From the NCBI GenBank assembly GCA_964427505.1, contig CAYRUO010000007.1, forward strand, positions 1 through 64,000: a stretch of DNA of 64,000 nt, written 5' to 3'. The notes under the pieces are model-generated. The model saw only the letters and a list, made by a program, of their open reading frames with translations. It was not told the origin of the DNA and made no database searches. This document shows, piece after piece, positions 1 through 8,033 of this stretch. Source of the stretch: Thermanaerothrix sp034436175. Its GTDB lineage: Bacteria > Chloroflexota > Anaerolineae > Anaerolineales > Anaerolineaceae. Positions within the stretch are counted from its first letter, which is position 1. Every line of letters starts with the position of its first letter. A program made the position numbers and the translations under genes.

Positions 1-1
1 T

Positions 2-460
2 GCTACGCCTCCCCCCCCGACCCCGGTGGAAACTCCGCCCTCGACCACTGCCGAAAGCGCCGGCACCTCCGCACCCTCCGAAAATCTGCCGGATACCAAA
101 AAAGTGCTTCAGCACTGGGCGCGCATTCGTGCCCTCATTAAGGGACGCCGCACGCAAACTGAAGCCCTCTTGAATTCGTGTAAAGTCGTTCAGGTGCACA
201 ACGGCACATTGGTCCTGGGCTTTGCCACGGAGATTCTTAAGTCCAAAATGGAGACCGGCGAGAATATTGCGCTGACCCGGGCGGCGATCCGCCAGGTGCT
301 GGGCGTAGATTTACCCATCGTTTGCACCGTGGTCGGGAATAAAGCCACCACGCTGCCGGAAGAATTCGGCATCGAGCCCGATGGCATGGTCAGCACAGCT
401 CTCAACCTAGGGGCTAAAATTGTCAAACGCGAACCGAATCCAACGCATGATCAGGAGTGA
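2..460 (+). CDS. dnaX: DNA polymerase III gamma/tau subunit, C-terminal part (5' truncated)
   Basis: Only the last ~150 codons lie in the window; the frame is open from base 2, so the gene starts upstream. It begins with a Pro/Thr-rich linker and continues into a compact alpha/beta C-terminal domain (W-A-R-I-R-A-L-I-K near residue 32). This is the pattern of the clamp-loader subunit tail seen in Chloroflexota DnaX. The ATPase part is not visible, so the call rests mainly on order: dnaX-ybaB-recR is a widely conserved cluster. The next gene follows after 7 bases, suggesting one operon. The role would be loading the sliding clamp at the replisome. Confidence 0.75.
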   Translation, partial: ATPPPPTPVETPPSTTAESAGTSAPSENLPDTKKVLQHWARIRALIKGRRTQTEALLNSCKVVQVHNGTLVLGFATEILKSKMETGENIALTRAAIRQVLGVDLPIVCTVVGNKATTLPEEFGIEPDGMVSTALNLGAKIVKREPNPTHDQE

Positions 461-467
461 ATAGCGC

Positions 468-818
468 ATGGCTAAAGGTAAAGGTATTCCACGCGGTTTT
501 GGCGGCCTCCCGGCCCAAGGCGGGGGCATGATGGCCCAGATCAAGCGCTTACAAGAGCAAATGGAAGCCTTACAAGCCCAACTGGCCGAAGAAACGGTTA
601 CTGCCTCGGTTGGAGGGGGCGCCGTCAAAGTCACCATGACCGGCGCGCAGGTCTGTCGAGGCGTCGAAATTGACCCCGAGTTGCTCAAAGACATGGATGT
701 GGAGATGCTTCAGGATCTCTTAGTGAGTGGAATCAACCTGGCTTTGGAACAATCACGCAAGTTAGCCGAAGAACGGTTGGGACCGCTCAGCGCTGCGCTG
801 GGCAACCTGGGCCTCTAG
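468..818 (+). CDS. ybaB: YbaB/EbfC family nucleoid-associated protein
   Basis: A 116-residue protein, the normal size for this family. It has a Gly-rich N terminus, a coiled helix near residues 22-42 (M-A-Q-I-K-R-L-Q-E-Q-M-E) and the strand pattern V-x-V-T-M-T-G. The family forms dimers that bind DNA without strict sequence specificity. Its position between dnaX and recR is the classic arrangement. An AGGAG lies about 11 bases before the ATG, inside the end of dnaX. Confidence 0.93.
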   Translation: MAKGKGIPRGFGGLPAQGGGMMAQIKRLQEQMEALQAQLAEETVTASVGGGAVKVTMTGAQVCRGVEIDPELLKDMDVEMLQDLLVSGINLALEQSRKLAEERLGPLSAALGNLGL

Positions 819-841
819 CCCGGGGATAAGCGGAGGGCGCA

Positions 842-1450
842 ATGGCGGTCTTGCCCGAACCGGTGCAAAATCTCGCCCTGGCATTTGAGCGTCTGCCGGG
901 AATTGGCCCTAAAACGGCGGCGCGGTTGACCTTTTATCTCTTGCGCGCCCCAGATGAGGTCTCGCGACAATTGGCCGAGGCTTTGCTTGCCCTCAAGAGC
1001 CAGACAGCCCTATGTGAAAACTGCTTCAACATCACCCGCGCCGGACAGTCATTATGCGAGATATGCGCCAACCCAGAACGCGATGAAAGTTTGATTTGCG
1101 TGGTAGAAGAGCCGCTGGATGCGCTGGCCATTGAACGCACAGCCGCCTTCAAAGGCCGTTATCACGTTTTGCACGGCGTGCTTTCTCCCATCGAGGGCAT
1201 CGGCCCCGAGGACCTGAAAATCCGTCCACTGCTGGAACGGGTGCAACGCGGTGGTGTGCGAGAAATCATTTTGGCCACCAACCCCAGCCTGGAAGGGGAT
1301 GCCACTGCGCTCTACCTGCGCCAACAACTTCTACCTCTGGGTGTGCGCGTCACCCGTCTGGCGCGCGGCTTACCGGTAGGGGGTGACCTGGAATACGCCG
1401 ACCAGAACACCTTGTTACGTGCCTTGGCCGGGCGCCAGGAAATGGATTGA
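842..1450 (+). CDS. recR: Recombination mediator RecR
   Basis: 202 residues, matching the family length. The order is a helix-hairpin-helix (L-P-G-I-G-P-K-T-A-A-R-L, about 18-29), a four-Cys zinc finger (C-x2-C ... C-x2-C, about 58-76) and a Toprim domain starting at I-C-V-V-E-E-P. RecR works with RecF/RecO to load RecA on gapped DNA. A GGAGGG sits 4 bases before the ATG. It is the third gene of the dnaX-ybaB-recR unit and converges on the next gene with only 6 bases between the stops. Confidence 0.96.
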   Translation: MAVLPEPVQNLALAFERLPGIGPKTAARLTFYLLRAPDEVSRQLAEALLALKSQTALCENCFNITRAGQSLCEICANPERDESLICVVEEPLDALAIERTAAFKGRYHVLHGVLSPIEGIGPEDLKIRPLLERVQRGGVREIILATNPSLEGDATALYLRQQLLPLGVRVTRLARGLPVGGDLEYADQNTLLRALAGRQEMD

Positions 1451-1456
1451 CCCCCC

Positions 1457-3448
1457 TCAGGGCTGCGTGGGCAAGCGATACAAGGCGTGCGCGCCCCACT
1501 CTTGCTCCAGAATCAGCAAGGGAAGCGTTTGTTCCAGCCCTTCCAAAATGCTCTGCGGATAGGGACGATGGAGATCCTGGCGCAAGAAGGCCACCCCAGC
1601 CTGATAGATCAAGACATGGGTGAAACCCATCTCGCGCCAGGTGCGCAGAATCACCTCAGGACTGCCGTAAGCCATCCAATCCAACGGCCAGCGGTCTAAG
1701 GACTCATCCGGTAGGCAACGCGGCCAGCAGTAAAAGCCGCGGGGTTCATAGAGCATGAGAACTCGACTCCCTTGGGGCAAAGTTTGGAGCGTCTGCATGG
1801 CGGCACCGAAACTTCCCATATTGGCGGTGAGATAGGCCTCGCCTCGCATCCGACCTGAGACGACTTCAACCACGCGGCTCTCTAATGCAGTCATTACCGC
1901 CTGAAACAATCCCAACGCCATCACCACGCCCAGCACGGTCCAAACCAGACGACGCACACGCACCCCCAACCACACCTGAGTCCGAGTGCCCCATTCCCCC
2001 AGCGCAGCCAATCCCGCCCAAGCCGGCAGTATCCCAAAGTAAAAGCGCGTCTGTTGAAGCAGGCCGGATAAGCGTCCCCCGACCGCCCAGATAGCCCAGC
2101 CGCTTACAAATAAGACGGCCGGGACCGTGAATACCGACCGCTGGGTTGGATTCGCCTGACGCCAGGCCAATCCGGCTAAACCGCCCAATAACACGAGCAA
2201 CGGGCCAATATCGGCACCGTAACCCTCAGCCCCTTCAATTCCTAAATAGGTCGCGCGTAGCGGTATAAACAGCGTATCCCCAATGGGATGACCAAAAACC
2301 GGGGCATATTGCAATAAGCGCAGCCGAAACGGCGTTACCACCCCGCTCGGGAAAAACAAAGGATAGACCGGGTTTGCGGTCAGGATAAGGTTTTTGAGCA
2401 ACCACGGCAAAATGGCCATAACCGCCGGGAGCCCCAAACGCATTAATGCTGCGAGGATAGATTGCCCATAACGCCGAGTGTGAACCAGGATCACAACCAG
2501 AGCCCCTACCCCCAACACACCGGCGGTATATTTCACACCCAAACCCAACCCCACCATAATCCCGGCCAGGCTTAACCACCTGGGATCATGGTGCTGACAC
2601 CAGGCATGTAAAACGATCAGAGTACCGGTACCATAAAGCACGATCAGCCAATCCACATAACCCCAGGCCGTCCCGTGCCATACGCTCTCCCCGATAAGGA
2701 GTGCGCCGATCCCCACCCAGGCAGCGCGTGCATCGAGAACACGGCTCAGCCAGCCCAAGAGACCGACGAGTGCCACCACACTCAATGCCCAGCCCAGTGC
2801 CGTCGCCGCTTCCGTGCCACCCCAGGCCATTGCCCAGGTGTAGAGCATCTCGCCATTCTGGGGCAGACCACTGCGCAGGAGCCAGGGCACATCCCCTATT
2901 CGCCCTTCGCTCAGGTACACCCGCGGCAAGAGCAAGTGATAAACCAAGGCATCCCATTTCAACGGCGGCGCCAGCGCAAACAACAAGGCGATGACCATCA
3001 AGACGCCACTGCCCACGGCCAGCACCTGCCCGCCGCGAGTAGCCGAATCCCACAACGGCTTAACCGCACGCCATTCTTTCAGCCAAGCCCAGATGTCCCG
3101 CCGCAGCACAAGCAGAAGCAACACACCGCCCGCTCTCAACAACCACGGGCTCACCCCCAGCGTTGCCCCTACCACCAGGGTTGCTAGGGCTAACAAACCC
3201 GCCCCCAAAGCCGTTTGTAGCGCCAATCGTTCCAAGGGAGAGAGCGTGCTTATCGAAATACAGCGCCGCCCTAAACCGCCCATAAGCGCCGCCAACCCTA
3301 CCGCACACACCAACTGTCCCACGGCTTGGAATAGCCTTAGCACTTCGGACGAGGTAAACGGCTTGTGCGCCGCGTAGTACAACCCCAAAACAAATAACAA
3401 CCACAGCAGAACCAGCGTTAGGGCGATCATCTGTCGGCGTGTTGTCAT
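1457..3448 (-). CDS. Polytopic membrane protein, GT-C/GT39-like glycosyltransferase family
   Basis: 663 residues with about 12 hydrophobic segments and a soluble C-terminal domain of roughly 140 residues. The loop after an early membrane segment reads L-K-W-D-A-L-V-Y-H-L-L-L-P-R-V-Y, the D-x-x-x-Y-H signature of PMT/ArnT-like GT-C enzymes, which move sugars from lipid-phosphate donors outside the membrane. The start at 3448 is preferred over an upstream in-frame ATG (3484) because AAGGGG lies just before it. A -10 hexamer (TATAAT, 3484-3489 on the minus strand) would give a leader of about 28 bases. Donor and acceptor cannot be told from sequence. It could instead be a GT-C-like protein of other function. 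Confidence 0.65.
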   Translation of the reverse strand: MTTRRQMIALTLVLLWLLFVLGLYYAAHKPFTSSEVLRLFQAVGQLVCAVGLAALMGGLGRRCISISTLSPLERLALQTALGAGLLALATLVVGATLGVSPWLLRAGGVLLLLVLRRDIWAWLKEWRAVKPLWDSATRGGQVLAVGSGVLMVIALLFALAPPLKWDALVYHLLLPRVYLSEGRIGDVPWLLRSGLPQNGEMLYTWAMAWGGTEAATALGWALSVVALVGLLGWLSRVLDARAAWVGIGALLIGESVWHGTAWGYVDWLIVLYGTGTLIVLHAWCQHHDPRWLSLAGIMVGLGLGVKYTAGVLGVGALVVILVHTRRYGQSILAALMRLGLPAVMAILPWLLKNLILTANPVYPLFFPSGVVTPFRLRLLQYAPVFGHPIGDTLFIPLRATYLGIEGAEGYGADIGPLLVLLGGLAGLAWRQANPTQRSVFTVPAVLFVSGWAIWAVGGRLSGLLQQTRFYFGILPAWAGLAALGEWGTRTQVWLGVRVRRLVWTVLGVVMALGLFQAVMTALESRVVEVVSGRMRGEAYLTANMGSFGAAMQTLQTLPQGSRVLMLYEPRGFYCWPRCLPDESLDRWPLDWMAYGSPEVILRTWREMGFTHVLIYQAGVAFLRQDLHRPYPQSILEGLEQTLPLLILEQEWGAHALYRLPTQP

Positions 3449-3496
3449 CGTCGTTACCCCTTCACAAAAATGAGCGCATCTCAATTATAGGGGAAA

Positions 3497-3536
3497 TAAT
3501 AAAAACCCTCGACCCAGGAGTTAGATCGAAGGTTTT
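3497..3536 (-). terminator. Intrinsic terminator (minus strand)
   Basis: Inverted repeat 3502-3512 / 3526-3536 with one mismatch and a 13-base loop. On the minus strand it is followed by TTTTTATTATTT. On the plus strand no T tract follows, so it works in the minus direction. It lies upstream of the -10 of the 3448 gene, so it ends an RNA that begins further upstream. Confidence 0.5.
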
Positions 3537-3560
3537 ATGGATTGAACGGCGGTTAAATCG

Positions 3561-3593
3561 TAGCGAGCCGGAGACGCCGACTCCGGCTCGCTA
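3561..3593. repeat. Perfect 13-bp inverted repeat, 7-base loop
   Basis: TAGCGAGCCGGAG (3561-3573) and its exact complement (3581-3593) flank ACGCCGA. A further TTAAA/TTTAA pair could extend the stem after a 3-base bulge. There is no T tract on either side, so it is not a standard terminator. Confidence 0.8.
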
Positions 3594-3778
3594 TTTAAGG
3601 AGGAGAAGAAGAGAAGTCGCCCTTGCCTGTATATTAGCACAAACCAGATCCGTTTTCTTGACGCAAAACCTACGCTTAACCTACGTTCACCTTACAATTA
3701 CCTGACAAATCCCCCCAACTACCTGAACTTCACCCGATTTCTGCACACCCGTTTGAGACGAGTTCACACTAAAAGGCA

Positions 3779-3807
3779 TTGACGATATTGAACATTCCTT
3801 CTACAAT
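3779..3807 (+). promoter_or_regulatory. Strong sigma70-type promoter of the ABC-2 exporter operon
   Basis: TTGACG (3779-3784), exactly 17 bases, then TACAAT (3802-3807). Transcription would start near 3814, just before the GGAGG at 3816-3820, so the messenger would have a very short leader. This helps favour the GTG start at 3832. Confidence 0.75.
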
Positions 3808-3831
3808 CAAACCCTGGAGGCTTTGACGAAC

Positions 3832-4884
3832 GTGAACACCGAACCACCTCTCAACGATCTTGCCATCAAAACCGAGGCATTAACCCGCATCTACAAGATT
3901 CGCGGGGCGAAAAAGGGTGAACTACGCGAACGTGTCGCCCTCGAAGAGGTTAATCTCAGTGTGCCCCGCGGCGAACTCTTCGGGCTTTTAGGGCCAAATG
4001 GGGCCGGAAAAACCACCCTGATTAAAATTCTGACCACCTTACTTGCCCCTACCCGTGGCCGGGCCTGGGTGGCCGGCTACGATGTCGTGCGCGAAGCGGA
4101 TAAAGTGCGTCCGCGCATCAATATGGTCTCGGGGGGTGAAACGTCGGGATATGGCTTGCTAACCGTGCGCGAGAATCTCTGGATGTTCGCCCAGTTCTAC
4201 GGCATCCCCAGCCGCATCGCCCACCAACGCATTCAAATGCTTTTGGAGATGATCGGCCTAGCCGACCGCGCCAATACGAAATCGTCCGACCTTTCGACCG
4301 GGCTACGCCAGAAGATGAATATTGTACGCGGCTTCATGACCGATCCCGAAGTGCTCTTTCTGGATGAACCCACGCTGGGCTTGGATGTACAAGCGGCACG
4401 CGAGGTACGCGCATTCATCCGCCGCTGGATGGACGAAAACCCTCAGCGCACCATTTTGCTCACCACGCACTACATGCAGGAAGCAGAAGAATTGTGCGAC
4501 CGTGTGGCGATCATCCACAACGGACGGATTCTGGCCTGTGATACCCCGGAACACCTTAAGCAACAGGTTCAACACGAAGCCATCTTTCAACTCGTGGTCG
4601 AACCTGAGCAAACCCTGAACCTTCCAGCCCTGGAAACCCTGCCCGGGGTCTTGCGATTACACCAACAATGGCACAACGGCGGACTGCAGATTGAAATCTC
4701 CCTGGCCGAGGAAAGCGTGCTGCCCCAGGTCATCGGTGAATTGGAACGCCAGCAAGCACATTTGCGCAGCCTTCAGAAACGCCAACCCTCTTTGGAGGAC
4801 GTTTTTGTGCAACTGGTCGGGTTGCGTATGGAGGAGGTTGAACGTGAGCGCGGTAACGGCTACCACGCCGATTCCCAAGAATAG
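3832..4884 (+). CDS. ABC-2 exporter ATP-binding protein (DrrA-like)
   Basis: 350 residues. Walker A is G-P-N-G-A-G-K-T-T, the signature is L-S-T-G-L-R-Q-K, Walker B is V-L-F-L-D-E-P, and the switch His is in L-T-T-H-Y. A C-terminal extension of about 100 residues is typical of DrrA/NatA-type ATPases. The GTG at 3832 is 11 bases after GGAGG; a TTG at 3823 is only 2 bases after it and so less likely. The 3' end overlaps the next gene by 41 bases, and two permeases follow, giving a complete exporter. The substrate is unknown; the family moves drugs, lipids or polysaccharides out of the cell. Confidence 0.88.
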   Translation: MNTEPPLNDLAIKTEALTRIYKIRGAKKGELRERVALEEVNLSVPRGELFGLLGPNGAGKTTLIKILTTLLAPTRGRAWVAGYDVVREADKVRPRINMVSGGETSGYGLLTVRENLWMFAQFYGIPSRIAHQRIQMLLEMIGLADRANTKSSDLSTGLRQKMNIVRGFMTDPEVLFLDEPTLGLDVQAAREVRAFIRRWMDENPQRTILLTTHYMQEAEELCDRVAIIHNGRILACDTPEHLKQQVQHEAIFQLVVEPEQTLNLPALETLPGVLRLHQQWHNGGLQIEISLAEESVLPQVIGELERQQAHLRSLQKRQPSLEDVFVQLVGLRMEEVERERGNGYHADSQE

Positions 4885-5695
4885 CGGTTGGCGTCTGTTT
4901 CTGCAAACGGTCATCGGCCGGGCCTATCCGCGGGTCATCGGGCAGCAGCGCGAGAAATCCTGGTTGATCTTTGAGGTGCTTCTGCCCCTGATCAACGTAG
5001 CGGCTTACGTATACGTCTATCGGGCTATCGGAGCCCCCGAAGACTACGTCGGTTTTGTCGTCATCGGCGGGGCGATGATCGCCTTTTGGATGAATGTGCT
5101 GTGGAGCATGTCAAGCCAGTTATACTGGGAGAAAGAACAGGGCAACCTGGCGCTTTATATCATTGCCCCTACTTCGCTAATGGCTATTTTATTAGGCATG
5201 GCCATTGGGGGGATGATCGCTACCCTGCTCCGTGCCGGCGCCATCATTGCCTTGGGTACCCTGCTCTTTAACGTGCACTATGTCGTGCTCAACCCCTGGC
5301 AACTGCTGGCGGTTTTTGTCTTGACCCTGATCGCCTTATACGGGCTAGGGATGATGACCGCCTCGGTTTTCCTGCTTTTCAGCCGCGAGGCTTGGCACTA
5401 TGTCAACCTGGCAATGGAGCCGGTTTACCTGCTCTCGGGGTTCTACTTCCCATTGAAGAACCTGGGCTTCTGGGTGGCTTTAGGGGCCTCGATTATCCCC
5501 CTCTCTCTTGGGCTGGATGCCATGCGTCAATTGGCTTTTCGCAGTGGCCCCAGTTTGGGCTTTTTGAGCGTGCCGCTGGAAATAGCCATACTGTCGGTGC
5601 TCTCGGTGGTGTTCCTAATCGCTGCGCGCTGGCTGCTGGCTACGCTGGAACGCCTGGCACGCGAAGAAGCCCGATTGACCGAAAATCGGCGCTAA
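4844..5695 (+). CDS. ABC-2 type exporter permease (first subunit)
   Basis: 283 residues with about six membrane segments and the ABC-2 layout: a cytoplasmic N terminus (G-R-A-Y-P-R-V-I-G-Q-Q-R-E-K-S-W), then paired helices and a segment ending in L-S-G-F-Y-F-P-L-K-N-L. The GTG at 4844 is chosen because GAGGAGG lies just upstream; longer in-frame versions only re-read the ATPase gene. It overlaps the ATPase gene by 41 bases, suggesting coupled translation. It likely forms a heterodimer with the next gene product. Confidence 0.85.
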   Translation: MSAVTATTPIPKNSGWRLFLQTVIGRAYPRVIGQQREKSWLIFEVLLPLINVAAYVYVYRAIGAPEDYVGFVVIGGAMIAFWMNVLWSMSSQLYWEKEQGNLALYIIAPTSLMAILLGMAIGGMIATLLRAGAIIALGTLLFNVHYVVLNPWQLLAVFVLTLIALYGLGMMTASVFLLFSREAWHYVNLAMEPVYLLSGFYFPLKNLGFWVALGASIIPLSLGLDAMRQLAFRSGPSLGFLSVPLEIAILSVLSVVFLIAARWLLATLERLAREEARLTENRR

Positions 5696-5717
5696 AATAC
5701 CCTCATAGGTGTTATTC

Positions 5718-6572
5718 ATGCTACGTTCTCCAGCACTACGTTCGTTCCGAATGGCCGCCTGGTTGGGTTGGCAGATCGAATCCAACTGGACGGATCCCTT
5801 CCTGTTTGCCATTTACTCGATCATCAAGCCCTTGGCCGCGGCGGGCATCCTGGTGGTCATGTATCGCGTGGTCACCCAACAAGCCTTCGACACCCCCATG
5901 TTCGCCTATCTATACCTGGGCAATGCCTTTTATCAGTATGTCAGTGCCGTCACCACCGGCGTTTCCTGGGCAGTCATTGACGATCGCGAACATTATCGCA
6001 CCTTGAAGTATATCTACGTTGCCCCTCTTAATATCCCGCTTTATCTCTTCGGGCGCGGGATTGCCCGTTTTCTGACCACAACCTTCGCCGTGCTGATCAT
6101 CATTGGCTTTGGGGTGTGGTGGCTCAAAATGCCCCTCTCGTTAGCCAGCATAAATTGGCCGTTATTCCTGGTCAGTTTACTGCTGGGCACCATCATGCTG
6201 GCGTTGGTTGGTTTAATTCTGGCCGGGGTCACCTTGCTCACGGCGCGGCACTCATACTACATTGGGGATGCCGTTGCCGGGGCGCTTTTTCTCTTCACCG
6301 GCGCCATCTTCCCCCTGGAGGTTTTGCCGGCCTACCTTCGTCCCATTGGTTACGCTCTCCCCATCACTTACTGGCTCGAACTGATGCGCCGCGCGCTGGT
6401 CGGGCATGTTGCCCAAGCCTTTCCCACGTTTAGCAACGTGAGTAGCACCCAACTGCTGGGTTGGCTCGCCCTGATGACCCTGGCCTTAGGCTTCATTAGT
6501 TGGGCAGTCTTTCGCTGGTGTGAACGACTGGCCCGTGAGCAAGGACTCATTGACTACACATCCAACTACTAG
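5718..6572 (+). CDS. ABC-2 type exporter permease (second subunit)
   Basis: 284 residues, six predicted membrane segments, and the hallmark F-T-G-A-I-F-P-L-E-V-L-P near residue 200, equivalent to the L-S-G-x-x-F-P motif of its neighbour. The ATG at 5718 has AGGTG 6 bases before it; a GTG 9 bases upstream is possible. It starts 22 bases after the first permease. Two different permeases with one ATPase suggest a heterodimeric membrane channel. Confidence 0.85.
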   Translation: MLRSPALRSFRMAAWLGWQIESNWTDPFLFAIYSIIKPLAAAGILVVMYRVVTQQAFDTPMFAYLYLGNAFYQYVSAVTTGVSWAVIDDREHYRTLKYIYVAPLNIPLYLFGRGIARFLTTTFAVLIIIGFGVWWLKMPLSLASINWPLFLVSLLLGTIMLALVGLILAGVTLLTARHSYYIGDAVAGALFLFTGAIFPLEVLPAYLRPIGYALPITYWLELMRRALVGHVAQAFPTFSNVSSTQLLGWLALMTLALGFISWAVFRWCERLAREQGLIDYTSNY

Positions 6573-6595
6573 ATTCTCAGAAAGCGAGGCTTATT

Positions 6596-7147
6596 GTGCT
6601 TAATCTCCGTACCATCCCCCAGAAATACGAAGAAACCAAATTTCCCATGGCGATGGGCTATCTCAAAGTCTCTCCCATTGGTCCCATCGGTATCTGGGCA
6701 AGCCCGCGCGGTGTTGTCCGCCTGACCATCGGGCCCGTCCCTACAATCACCACCCCAAACGACGACCAAACCGCGCAAGCCATCCTCGATCAAGCCCTAG
6801 AAGAAGTGGCCGCCTATCTCGCAGGCCAACTGCGCCACTTCACGGTGCCGATTGACTGGCAGGTGATCTCACCCAAAGCGCGTCCAATTCTAGAGTACAC
6901 CTACACGATACCCTACGGCGAAGTGCGCACCTACGGGGAAATTGCGCACCACCTGGGTCGTCCTAACGCCGCCCGCGCCGTGGGAAGTGCGATGGCCCAC
7001 AACCCCATCCCGCTCATCATTCCCTGCCACCGCGTCATCGGCAGTGACCGCTCGCTCCACGGCTACGGCGGTGGCGAAGGTATTCCCACCAAAGCCTGGT
7101 TGCTGAAACTGGAGGGACACCGCATTGTCGGTCAAAGAGTGGTTTAA
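6596..7147 (+). CDS. ogt: Methylated-DNA--protein-cysteine methyltransferase
   Basis: 183 residues. The active-site motif P-C-H-R-V places the acceptor at Cys144, inside I-I-P-C-H-R-V-I-G-S. The helix-turn-helix region Y-G-E-V-R-T-Y-G-E-I-A and G-R-P-N-A-A-R-A-V-G precede it as in all MGMT/Ogt proteins. The N-terminal domain (about 1-85) is of the Ogt type. It removes alkyl groups from O6-alkylguanine in a one-turnover reaction. The start is GTG with GCGAGG upstream. Its end overlaps the next gene by 23 bases. Confidence 0.92.
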   Translation: MLNLRTIPQKYEETKFPMAMGYLKVSPIGPIGIWASPRGVVRLTIGPVPTITTPNDDQTAQAILDQALEEVAAYLAGQLRHFTVPIDWQVISPKARPILEYTYTIPYGEVRTYGEIAHHLGRPNAARAVGSAMAHNPIPLIIPCHRVIGSDRSLHGYGGGEGIPTKAWLLKLEGHRIVGQRVV

Positions 7148-8030
7148 GTTTATTTTATTGGGATTGATTTGGGGTTCCTCGTTTCTGTGGATCAAAATTG
7201 GGGTGCAGGAACTGGGGCCGTTTACTCTGGTCGCCCTGCGCGTCTTTTTCGCGACCCTGGGGTTGGTTGTCGTTGCCCATCTGCGCCGGGCGCATACCCC
7301 TTGGCGCGAGTTCTTACCTGCGTTCTTCATTCTGGGACTGCTCAACATGGCCCTACCTTTCGTCTTGATCTCGTGGAGCGAGCAATACATCTCTTCCGGC
7401 ATGGCCGCCATCCTCAACAGCACCGTGCCCCTCTTTACCCTTTTGATCGCCCCGCTCTTTCTGGCCGATGATCCGTGGACCCTGCCCAAGGGATTGGGAT
7501 TGCTGGTCGGATTCCTAGGTGTGGTTGTATTAATGGCCAACCAGGTTCAGGGCGACCTCACCCGCCCCAAATTAGGACAATTAACCATGCTTTTGGCCGC
7601 CATTTCCTATGCCGCGGCAGCCGTTTATGCCCGCCGTAAAGTGCGTGGCTTGACCCCTGACGTTCAATCGTTGGGGCAGTCCCTCATGGCAACCCTGGTT
7701 ATGCTTCCCCTGGCGTTTACCATCGAGGCACCGTTTACCCTACCCCATCAACCCCTCACCTGGGTAGCCGCCCTTTGGTTGGGTTTAATGGGCTCATGCG
7801 TGGCCACCCTGCTTTATTATTCGTTATTACAATCCATCGGCCCCACCCGCACGACCTTGGTGACCTATATCTTTCCCCTGGTCGGCGTGATTCTGGGCGC
7901 CATCTTTCTCCACGAGCGCCCCGATTGGCATCTGCTGGCCGGGGGCACCCTGATCATCAGCGGTGTGGCCGTCGTCAATTTCCTACGCCCAAAGCCACAC
8001 ACACTTCCTGAGATCAAAGAGGATTTTTGA
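7125..8030 (+). CDS. EamA/DMT family permease
   Basis: 301 residues with about ten membrane segments in two repeated EamA halves; the first half has G-L-I-W-G-S-S-F-L-W-I-K. The TTG start is supported by GGAGGG 8 bases upstream, within the preceding repair gene. Members export or take up metabolites such as amino acids; the substrate cannot be predicted. It is probably co-transcribed with the genes on both sides (era begins 3 bases after the stop). Confidence 0.88.
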   Translation: MSVKEWFKFILLGLIWGSSFLWIKIGVQELGPFTLVALRVFFATLGLVVVAHLRRAHTPWREFLPAFFILGLLNMALPFVLISWSEQYISSGMAAILNSTVPLFTLLIAPLFLADDPWTLPKGLGLLVGFLGVVVLMANQVQGDLTRPKLGQLTMLLAAISYAAAAVYARRKVRGLTPDVQSLGQSLMATLVMLPLAFTIEAPFTLPHQPLTWVAALWLGLMGSCVATLLYYSLLQSIGPTRTTLVTYIFPLVGVILGAIFLHERPDWHLLAGGTLIISGVAVVNFLRPKPHTLPEIKEDF

Positions 8031-8033
8031 GTC

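Larger units (their letters stand above)
3495..3639 (-). ncRNA. Candidate small RNA with CU-rich anti-Shine-Dalgarno tract
   Basis: Read on the minus strand, an extended -10 (TG-C-TAATAT, 3639-3631) would start RNA near 3624. The RNA would carry CUCCUCCUUA, able to pair with ribosome binding sites, then a perfect 13-bp hairpin (3593-3561), a linker, and a hairpin followed by TTTTTATTATTT. Length would be about 130 bases. This is the layout of C-rich regulatory RNAs in Gram-positive bacteria. It is an inference from sequence elements only; no -35 hexamer is evident. The same region could be two unrelated hairpins between divergent genes. Confidence 0.35.
3449..3831. other. Divergent intergenic region with hairpins and promoters
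   Basis: About 380 bases with no convincing coding sequence. On the plus strand it ends in a strong promoter for the ABC operon. The minus strand carries the promoter of the membrane protein (TATAAT at 3484-3489). Between them lie a terminator-like hairpin (3502-3536), a perfect 13-bp stem (3561-3593), a perfect Shine-Dalgarno/anti-Shine-Dalgarno octamer (3596-3603) and a minus-strand extended -10 (3631-3639). Together these could define a small RNA. Confidence 0.6.

Noticed and set aside
2675..3377. Long plus-strand frames opposite the membrane protein gene
   Set aside because: They are Pro/His/Arg-rich mirror frames of a membrane protein and carry no recognisable motif.
3439..3705. An 88-codon open frame on the plus strand before the ABC operon
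   Set aside because: It overlaps the start of the minus-strand gene, has biased Arg-rich content matching the hairpin and purine tract, and no ribosome binding site at its start.
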